Shown here: positions 25,598 to 32,068 of the stretch, piece after piece
How positions within the stretch are numbered: position 1 is the stretch's first letter
Layout of the letters: every line of letters starts with the position of its first letter
From: Chitinophagales bacterium
GTDB lineage: Bacteria; Bacteroidota; Bacteroidia; Chitinophagales; Chitinophagaceae
DNA length: 32,068 nucleotides
Direction of reading: 5' to 3'
Assembly: GCA_026931325.1 (NCBI GenBank)
Contig: JAIXLO010000035.1
Location: forward strand, 1 to 32,068
The notes under the pieces: generated by a model
Databases searched by the model: none
What the model was told of the DNA's origin: nothing
Seen by the model: only the letters and a program-made list of their open reading frames with translations
Program-made: the position numbers and the translations under genes

Positions 25598-25635
25598 GTT
25601 GCGTTTTATTCTTTTGCACAAGTGTGCGACGCAAC
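25598..25635 (+). promoter_or_regulatory. Stem-loop in the fusA 5' leader
   Basis: GTTGCG (25598-25603) pairs with CGCAAC (25630-25635), enclosing a second short stem GCAC/GTGC (25616-25619 with 25624-25627, 4-nt loop). The structure lies early in the predicted leader. A regulatory role is inference. Confidence 0.42.
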
Positions 25636-25701
25636 AATAGTTTAATTTTTAGAAAAAGCTGATTATAAAAAAATAAAACAATAACAATAAATACAAGCAT
25701 T

Positions 25702-27855
25702 ATGGCTGATTTGAAATTTCAACGAAACTTTGGTATTGCTGCTCATATAGATGCTGGTAAAACCACTACTACTGAACGTATTTTACGCTATACAGGTATG
25801 ATTCACAGAACAGGTGAAACGCATGAAGGTGGTGCTACTACAGACTGGATGGATCAGGAAAAAGAAAGAGGTATTACAATTACTTCTGCTGCTGTAAGTT
25901 GTCAATGGCAATTTCCTACAGAATTAGGAAAGCCAACTCCAGAATCTAAAAAATATTACTTTAATATTATTGATACTCCAGGTCACGTGGATTTTACTGT
26001 AGAAGTAGAAAGAAGTATGAGAGTATTAGATGGTTTGATTGCATTGTTTAGTGCTGTAGATGGTGTAGAACCACAATCTGAAACAGTTTGGCGTCAGGCA
26101 AATCGTTATGGTGTACCACGTATTGGATTTGTAAATAAGATGGATCGTGCTGGAGCTGATTTCTTAAATGTTGTAAAGCAAGTAAAAGAAATGTTAGGCT
26201 CTAAAGCTGTGCCATTGCAATTGCCTATTGGTGCTGAAGATAACTTTCAAGGAGTTGTTGATTTGATAAAAATGAAAGGTATTATTTGGGATGTAGCTAC
26301 AGAAGGAATGACTTATAAAGAAATAGATATTCCTGCTGATATGCAAGCAGAGGCTGAAGAATGGAGAGCTCATTTAGTAGAAGCTGTAGCTGAATATGAT
26401 GATGCTTTGATGGAAAAATTCTTTGAAGACCCAAATACTATTTCTCATGAAGAAATTCATTCAGCTATACGTAAAGCTACTTTAGATTTAAGTATTGTAC
26501 CAATGATGTGTGGTTCATCTTTTAAAAATAAAGGTGTTCAAACAGCATTAGATGCTGTATGTCGTTATTTACCTAGTCCTGTAGATATTCCAGATACTCA
26601 TGGTACAAACCCAGATACTGGAGAAGACGAATATAGAAAAGCAGATGTTAAAGAACCATTTTCTGCTTTAGCATTTAAAATTATGACAGACCCATTTGTA
26701 GGTCGTTTGGCATTCTTCCGTTGTTATAGTGGTCGTTTAGATGCTGGTTCTTATGTATTAAATGTAAGAAGTGGAAAAAAAGAACGTATTAGTCGTATTA
26801 TGAAAATGTTTGCTAACAAACAAAACCCAATTGATTTTATAGAAGCTGGTGATATTGGTGCTGCAGTAGGTTTTAAAGAAATAAAAACAGGTGATACATT
26901 ATGTGATGAAAAACATCCTATTACTTTAGAAAATATGTTTATTCCTGAGCCAGTAATTGCTATTGCAGTAGAACCTAAAACTCAGGCTGATGTAGATAAA
27001 ATGGGCATTGCAATTTCCAAGTTAATAGAGGAAGACCCAACATTACGTGTAAACTCTGATGAGGATACTGGTCAAACAATTTTACGTGGAATGGGAGAAT
27101 TGCACTTAGAAATTATTATTGAAAGAATGAAACGTGAGTTTAAGGTAGAAGTAAATCAAGGTGCTCCTCAAGTAGCCTATAAAGAAGCATTCCAAGCAAC
27201 AATAGAACATAGAGAAGTATTGAAAAAACAAACTGGTGGTCGTGGTAAATTTGCTGATATACAATTTGAAATTGGACCAGCTGATGAAGAATGGATAAAA
27301 GAAAATGAAGGAAAACATTTTCAGTTTGTAAATGACCTATTTGGTGGCTCTATACCTAAAGAATTTGTACCAGCAATTATTAAAGGTTTTGAAACTGCAA
27401 TGACAACTGGAGTATTAGCAGGTTATCCTGTAAATAATATGAAAATTCGTGTATTTGATGGTAGCTATCATGATGTGGACTCTGACTCTATGAGTTTTGA
27501 ATTATGTGCAAAAGCTGGCTTTCGTGAGGCTGGTAAAAAAGCAAAACCTGTTTTATTGGAACCAATTATGAAAGTAGAAGTTTTAACACCTGACCAATAC
27601 ATGGGTGATGTAACAGGTGACTTAAATAGAAGGCGTGGAATGTTGGAAGGAATGGACAGCCGTGCTAATTTACAAGTAATTAAAGCTAAAGTTCCATTAA
27701 GTGAAATGTTTGGTTATGTAACTCAATTACGTTCACTTTCTTCTGGTCGTGCAACATCTACTATGGAATTCTCACATTATTCTCCTGCTCCAAACAATAT
27801 TGCAGAAGAAGTAATTGCTAAGAATAAAGGTAAAGTAAAAGTAGAAGAAGAATAA
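25702..27855 (+). CDS. fusA: Elongation factor G
   Basis: EF-G is the GTPase that drives ribosomal translocation and, with RRF, ribosome recycling. The 717-residue protein shows all G motifs: [16 protein letters not shown] (G1), RGITITSA (G2), DTPGHVDFT (G3) and VNKMDRAG (G4). Domain IV contains [15 protein letters not shown] and domain V contains [19 protein letters not shown]. Length is slightly above the ~700 typical of EF-G. The gene stands alone: the rpsL, rpsG and tuf genes of the str operon are not adjacent. It has its own promoter, a structured leader and a terminator. It may be the only EF-G gene or a second copy. Confidence 0.96.
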   Translation: MADLKFQRNFGIAAHIDAGKTTTTERILRYTGMIHRTGETHEGGATTDWMDQEKERGITITSAAVSCQWQFPTELGKPTPESKKYYFNIIDTPGHVDFTVEVERSMRVLDGLIALFSAVDGVEPQSETVWRQANRYGVPRIGFVNKMDRAGADFLNVVKQVKEMLGSKAVPLQLPIGAEDNFQGVVDLIKMKGIIWDVATEGMTYKEIDIPADMQAEAEEWRAHLVEAVAEYDDALMEKFFEDPNTISHEEIHSAIRKATLDLSIVPMMCGSSFKNKGVQTALDAVCRYLPSPVDIPDTHGTNPDTGEDEYRKADVKEPFSALAFKIMTDPFVGRLAFFRCYSGRLDAGSYVLNVRSGKKERISRIMKMFANKQNPIDFIEAGDIGAAVGFKEIKTGDTLCDEKHPITLENMFIPEPVIAIAVEPKTQADVDKMGIAISKLIEEDPTLRVNSDEDTGQTILRGMGELHLEIIIERMKREFKVEVNQGAPQVAYKEAFQATIEHREVLKKQTGGRGKFADIQFEIGPADEEWIKENEGKHFQFVNDLFGGSIPKEFVPAIIKGFETAMTTGVLAGYPVNNMKIRVFDGSYHDVDSDSMSFELCAKAGFREAGKKAKPVLLEPIMKVEVLTPDQYMGDVTGDLNRRRGMLEGMDSRANLQVIKAKVPLSEMFGYVTQLRSLSSGRATSTMEFSHYSPAPNNIAEEVIAKNKGKVKVEEE

Positions 27856-27874
27856 TTTAGAATTTAATATATAA

Positions 27875-27912
27875 AATAGAATAGGGCTGCAATTTTGTAG
27901 CCCTATTCTATT
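27875..27912 (+). terminator. Bidirectional terminator between fusA and the small exported protein gene
   Basis: AATAGAATAGGGCT (27875-27888) pairs perfectly over 14 bp with AGCCCTATTCTATT (27899-27912), loop 10 nt. Flanking A and T residues allow use by both convergent genes. Confidence 0.85.
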
Positions 27913-27940
27913 TAGGTAAAGAGTTGAAAAAATTAAAGTA

Positions 27941-28144
27941 TTACATCTTTTCTTCTTTTTTCTTCTTATTGTCTCTTAACTTCTTAGCACCATAACCTAC
28001 TCCTGCTGCTAATAATAAAGTTATTCCTCCATCTACTGGTATATCATCTTCTGGTGGATCAAAATCATCTTGGGCTCTTACTGGCAAAGACAATACCATT
28101 ATTAATGACATTATTCCTATTAGCTTATACAATCTTGTTCTCAT
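27941..28144 (-). CDS. Small exported protein with PID-CTERM-like sorting tail
   Basis: The 67-residue protein has a signal peptide (MRTRLYKLIGIMSLIMVLSLPVRAQ). A short acidic linker (DDFDPPEDDIP) and the tail VDGGITLLLAAGVGYGAKKLRDNKKKK follow. That tripartite end (P-[IV]-D-G-G, then a hydrophobic helix, then a basic stretch) matches what I remember as the Bacteroidota PID-CTERM sorting domain. The mature protein is little more than the sorting signal, so it would sit in the membrane facing the periplasm. It lies 77 bp downstream of the giant T9SS gene on the same strand, with a hairpin between them. No molecular function is known. Confidence 0.72.
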   Translation of the reverse strand: MRTRLYKLIGIMSLIMVLSLPVRAQDDFDPPEDDIPVDGGITLLLAAGVGYGAKKLRDNKKKKEEKM

Positions 28145-28171
28145 AATTTTATTTTTTATTTTTTAAGTTAA

Positions 28172-28208
28172 ACTAACCCTTCTCTTTATTCCTTTAAGAA
28201 GGGTTAGT
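28172..28208 (-). terminator. Hairpin after the T9SS adhesin gene
   Basis: ACTAACCCTTCT (28172-28183) pairs perfectly over 12 bp with AGAAGGGTTAGT (28197-28208). It lies 13 bp past the adhesin stop. Only a weak T tract follows on the minus strand, so it may be a partial terminator or an attenuator before the small downstream gene. Confidence 0.6.
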
Positions 28209-28221
28209 ATGTTTTCTTATT

Positions 28222-31200
28222 TTAATTCTTTACTAATTTTTCTGTTGTTCTATTGCCTTTGCTGTCTATGATTTCTACAAAGTAAGTGCCTGTTGTTAGT
28301 CTATCAATAGTTAATTGGTGAGTGCCCGCATTTACTTTTTGTTGCATTACAACCTTGCCTGCTATATCGGTTACTCTTACATTGTAAACAATGCTATTAT
28401 CTGCTACCTGTGGTAACTCTAAGGTTACTTGTTTACTTGCAGGATTTGGATATAGCTTTATGATATTACTTACATATTCTGGATTAACTGTTCTATTGAA
28501 CACTACACTAAATCTTGTAGAACCCTTAGTTGCTGCATTGTCTTTATCTACACTAAACTCATATTTGTCATTTTGTTTTATGTTTTGCTCTGTACCTGTA
28601 TAATGGTCTTTTAAGATAATTTCTGTACCTCCAAAGTTTTCAAATTCACTAAAGCTTAATTGATATGTACCACTTGCTGTTGCTCCTATATTCAACCATA
28701 CTTCATCATTGCTTAGTGTTCTTAAATCTCTGGTTTGTACTACCATCTCTTTTCCTCCTTTTAAACTACTGATGTATGTTCCACTATTCATTGATGTTAT
28801 GTCTAATTTGCCCTTTTCTGTATTGCTTACTCCTGCATCATTTGCATAACGTATTACTACTTCATCTACTTTATTATTGTTTTGTAAGTAGCTTACTTTT
28901 ACTTTTTCATTAAACACTCTTGCAGGACGGAAATAGCCTGTATTTGTTTCTGTTGTTTTTAATTCTTCATTAAAGTTTAATGTAAGGTTGCCGGCTACAG
29001 ATGATTCTAAGAATACAGCTTGACCATTTGCTATAATATCTCCTGTTGCATCATCATATCCTGTGCCTCCTGTAAATTCTCCTGCATTATCATCCCAATA
29101 ACTATAAGTTCCTGGACTACTTGCTGGAACATAAATAGCATAAGTACTTCCTATTGCTGCAGCATTAACTCCTTGTAACGCACTAAAGCTTATAGCACTT
29201 GGATATGGATTACCAATAAATACATAGTTACCTACTCCATTATTTGGATATGTTATGCTAAAGCTTCCAAAGTTCTTTTGTGCAACACCTAATACTCCTG
29301 ATGCTTTTAAGGTAGTTGCTGTTGGTACTAATCCACTTTGTGAACCATCCAATAATTCACAACCCCTACTTCTGTCCCCTCTTACATTTACTCTAAAGCC
29401 TACTCCCTGACCTACATTAGTAGAATTTGTATTTGCTATTGATGCCCAACGACTTCCTTGTGCTTGAGATGCATCATATACATACATACTTGGTGCATTT
29501 GATACTGTAGCATCAAAGCCATTTGTATGGGCACTTAATGTTGGACATACTGTACCTCCTGTACCTGAACCTGTTACATGTATTTGTTGTTGCCAACTAT
29601 TTTGTACTGTTGAAGATAATGGGCTACTTAAGAATATCCATTTTCTTGATGCTTTAGCTGGTACAAAACGTTCTTGCATTACAGAGCCCGTTATTGTATT
29701 ACCACTATTTACGCCTCCATTAGTTATATCTGCTATTCTACCTGTACCTGTTGCTGTGGATTTTAATACTAAAAGACCACCAGTTTTAAATTCTCTACTA
29801 TCTACATTACCAAATTTGAAGTTACCACTCACATTTAAAAACCCTGAACCTGAAACAGTAATAGTGCCTAATGTATTATGTATTAAATCTCCTGTATTAA
29901 TAATTGATGTGCCTGCAGGTAATGAAATACTTGTTGCTCCATTTAAATTGATAACATCTGCATTTAGTTTACCATTGGTAACTGTTATTGATGTCCTAAA
30001 TGATGGAGAACTAATACCACCTGCAAAGGTTATACCACTTACATTGGTATTATTTACAGTTACTGGTCCAAAATTAGCTGTTGGTGAAGTTTGATTATCT
30101 CTAAATACTCCTGTACCACTGATTGTTTGAGCATTGGTACCTGCTACATTAGAACCATCTGTATATTTAGATAAATATAATGTAGATTGAGATGTAAATA
30201 TTCCATTATTTACAATATCCCCATTTACATACAAGCCATTATTATTAAAAAATTCCCCACTATTTATAGTTATATTTCCTCCTATTCTATTTGCAATTAA
30301 ATAATGAGTATATGCTCTGTTTATTCCATTACCTGCATCTACTGTTACATTATTTAATGCATAGAAAGAACCAGGGTAAGTATAGGTGTAAAATCCATTA
30401 CTATTACCTCCAGCATCTGTTGAAACACCATCGCCAAATTTAAAGGTATGTGTTCCTGTTGCAGAAAAATGACTACTTACATAAATATAAACAGAGTATG
30501 TAGCTGTTGCAGATGCATGAGGGTCAACAATGGTTATTGTACCACCAGATAAATTTAGTTTAGCTGGTGTTGCAGGATTAGATGAATTTCCTACCTGGAA
30601 TATATATGTACCACTTGGCACACTATTAGCAAGTACTCCAGCTGCATTACCATCTACTATAATATCTCCACCAGTTTGTATTATGCTTCCTGTTGCTGTA
30701 ATTTGAGAGTAATTACCATTTATGGTTAAACTTCCACTTGATACATTCAATGTACCATTATTAGTAAATGTTCTATCTCCTCCTCCAGCAGGACCTAAAT
30801 TAACAGTACCTCCAGCAACACCAAATACTGCTGCACTATTATTTGTTATACCTGAACCAATAGTGCCTGATAAATTTGTTGTACCTCCTGTTGTAGTAAA
30901 TACTCCAGTATTATTTATAGCAATAGCACTTAATGTATTGCCTGTTACTTGCAATGTACCCCCACCATTGATATTTATAATTCCTGCACTTGCTGCTGCA
31001 CCATTAATAGTTACAGTATGAGTTGTAGCAATTGTTACATCATTGCCGCTTGGTACTGCATTCATATCCCAAGTATTTGGATCTTCCCAAGCACCTGATT
31101 GTACTGAAACAAAAACTGATGTTGTGGTTGTATTATCATTTAATGGTGAAGCTGTTAAGTAAGCAATTCCTACACAGCCTGTATTATTATAAGAATAAAC

Positions 31201-32068
31201 ATAGAAAGAATAATTAGTTGCTGGTGTTAAACCAGTAGCTGTAAAGCTTGTAGAAGAACCACTTGCTACAATTACTCCTCCTAAAGCAGATTGTCCTGCA
31301 GTATAAGTTGTTCCATCAACAGGATCTGTTGGAGGAGTTCCATCTGTACGAACTACTAAATAACCATCAGCTACTGCAGCTGTAAATGAACCATCAACTG
31401 TTGTAGTACCTGGTGAAAGCGTTAACGAAGTTGGCTGTGCTACTGGTGCTGTACAAGCATCTGCTATTTGGAAATCATCAAATCCTAAATAATAATCTCC
31501 ACTAATCCAATTGCCTGTAATCTTAATTTTTACAACTTCTCCAGCATAAGGTGATAAATCATACGTTTTATTTTTCCAACCAGCAATACCATCATTTACT
31601 ACTGTTTCAAGTGTTGAATAAGTAGCTCCATTATCTGTAGAAATTTCTACCACAAAATTACCACTACCTGAAACTGGTGGATCATAAGGACCAGCGAAGT
31701 TAGCTGTTCTATATCTGAAAGAAAGGGCTTCGCTACCACTAACTACTCCAACATTTACTGTTGTGAAATAACCTGTTGGTTGAGAAGAATAAAGGTTCTT
31801 ATACATATAATTAGAAGTAGTACCTGAATTTAGTGCAGTTACTGTACTAGGACCACTATAAGAACTAACAGCCCAACCTGTAGGTAATGTAGCGGTAGAG
31901 AAGGTTTCACTCCAAGGAATAGCAGCTGGAGTAGTAAATGAAGCACTGGTTACCCATGCACTTGTATCGCCAACACTACATACAGAACGAACATGTAAAT
32001 AATATGTTGTATATGCAGTTAAACCACTTACAGAAGTTGATGTTCCTGCTTCTGCAGTACCTGAAACT
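28222..32068 (-). CDS. Giant T9SS-secreted adhesin-like protein, partial (5' end outside window)
   Basis: The frame is open from the right edge, giving about 1280 residues of the C-terminal part. Met at 31806 is internal, because coding sequence continues upstream with a fibronectin type III strand (SVSGLTAYTTYYLHVRSVC). Next comes a MAM/choice-of-anchor-like jelly-roll domain (PWSETFSTATLPTGW to DYYLGFDDFQIADAC), then another FN3-like unit (LTPATNYSFYVYSYNNTGC). A long Gly/Thr/Asn-rich beta-helix-like stretch follows (from GAWEDPNTWDMNAVPSGNDV). The end is a type A T9SS sorting domain (IIKLYPNPASKQVTLELP to GTYFVEIIDSKGNRTTEKLVKN). It should be exported by Sec, then T9SS, and attached to the cell surface. 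The binding target is unknown. Confidence 0.88.
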   Translation of the reverse strand, partial: VSGTAEAGTSTSVSGLTAYTTYYLHVRSVCSVGDTSAWVTSASFTTPAAIPWSETFSTATLPTGWAVSSYSGPSTVTALNSGTTSNYMYKNLYSSQPTGYFTTVNVGVVSGSEALSFRYRTANFAGPYDPPVSGSGNFVVEISTDNGATYSTLETVVNDGIAGWKNKTYDLSPYAGEVVKIKITGNWISGDYYLGFDDFQIADACTAPVAQPTSLTLSPGTTTVDGSFTAAVADGYLVVRTDGTPPTDPVDGTTYTAGQSALGGVIVASGSSTSFTATGLTPATNYSFYVYSYNNTGCVGIAYLTASPLNDNTTTTSVFVSVQSGAWEDPNTWDMNAVPSGNDVTIATTHTVTINGAAASAGIININGGGTLQVTGNTLSAIAINNTGVFTTTGGTTNLSGTIGSGITNNSAAVFGVAGGTVNLGPAGGGDRTFTNNGTLNVSSGSLTINGNYSQITATGSIIQTGGDIIVDGNAAGVLANSVPSGTYIFQVGNSSNPATPAKLNLSGGTITIVDPHASATATYSVYIYVSSHFSATGTHTFKFGDGVSTDAGGNSNGFYTYTYPGSFYALNNVTVDAGNGINRAYTHYLIANRIGGNITINSGEFFNNNGLYVNGDIVNNGIFTSQSTLYLSKYTDGSNVAGTNAQTISGTGVFRDNQTSPTANFGPVTVNNTNVSGITFAGGISSPSFRTSITVTNGKLNADVINLNGATSISLPAGTSIINTGDLIHNTLGTITVSGSGFLNVSGNFKFGNVDSREFKTGGLLVLKSTATGTGRIADITNGGVNSGNTITGSVMQERFVPAKASRKWIFLSSPLSSTVQNSWQQQIHVTGSGTGGTVCPTLSAHTNGFDATVSNAPSMYVYDASQAQGSRWASIANTNSTNVGQGVGFRVNVRGDRSRGCELLDGSQSGLVPTATTLKASGVLGVAQKNFGSFSITYPNNGVGNYVFIGNPYPSAISFSALQGVNAAAIGSTYAIYVPASSPGTYSYWDDNAGEFTGGTGYDDATGDIIANGQAVFLESSVAGNLTLNFNEELKTTETNTGYFRPARVFNEKVKVSYLQNNNKVDEVVIRYANDAGVSNTEKGKLDITSMNSGTYISSLKGGKEMVVQTRDLRTLSNDEVWLNIGATASGTYQLSFSEFENFGGTEIILKDHYTGTEQNIKQNDKYEFSVDKDNAATKGSTRFSVVFNRTVNPEYVSNIIKLYPNPASKQVTLELPQVADNSIVYNVRVTDIAGKVVMQQKVNAGTHQLTIDRLTTGTYFVEIIDSKGNRTTEKLVKN

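Noticed and set aside
29756-31217. Plus-strand ORFs rich in Pro, Val and Leu inside the T9SS gene
   Set aside because: They are antisense shadows of the Gly/Thr/Asn-rich repeat region of the adhesin and have no signal peptide or recognisable domain.

Overview
This AT-rich window comes from a member of the Bacteroidota, most likely the Chitinophagaceae or a close relative. The evidence is a type A type IX secretion system (T9SS) sorting domain, a PID-CTERM-like small protein, a zinc-free L31 (type B), BshB1 of bacillithiol synthesis, and repeated Bacteroidota-type promoter boxes (TAnnTTTG about 20-110 nt before genes) with no conspicuous Shine-Dalgarno sequences. The family placement is inference. 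The window is mostly ordinary chromosome with one accessory patch at the left end.

Positions 1-4850 are the accessory patch. It holds a 5'-truncated GIY-YIG nuclease remnant, a 351-bp intergenic element bounded by an 18-bp inverted repeat and containing two ~72-bp direct repeats, and two tandem class II Fic genes. Between the Fic genes lies a complete IS4-family insertion sequence (2244-3621) with 17-bp perfect terminal repeats and a 9-bp target duplication. The IS landed in the third codon of the second fic gene, and the last three bases of the IS (ATG) recreate an in-frame start codon.

Positions 4880-7843 encode a secreted esterase, a secreted nucleotide pyrophosphatase/phosphodiesterase-type enzyme and a transglutaminase-like protein. 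Then come rpsT with its own promoter and terminator, and on the minus strand a GT-B glycosyltransferase and a lipoprotein M3 metallopeptidase (Dcp-like). A 1150-residue putative outer-membrane beta-barrel protein follows at 11712-15164.

The 640-bp gap at 15165-15804 is the most interesting non-coding stretch. Its minus strand carries a complete -33/-7 promoter, a strong 5' stem-loop, an A-rich body with eight CTAA motifs and a 3' intrinsic terminator. This is the layout of a ~335-nt non-coding RNA that I cannot match to a known family.

Positions 15805-28144 are core genes: a PspC-domain protein, an AraC regulator, hutI, bshB1, rpmE2, sucA-sucB (2-oxoglutarate dehydrogenase E1/E2), mtgA, oxyR (with both redox cysteines at 199 and 208) and fusA, followed by the PID-CTERM-like small protein. 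From 28222 to the right edge runs the 3' part of a giant T9SS-secreted adhesin-like gene on the minus strand. Its reading frame is still open at the window end.
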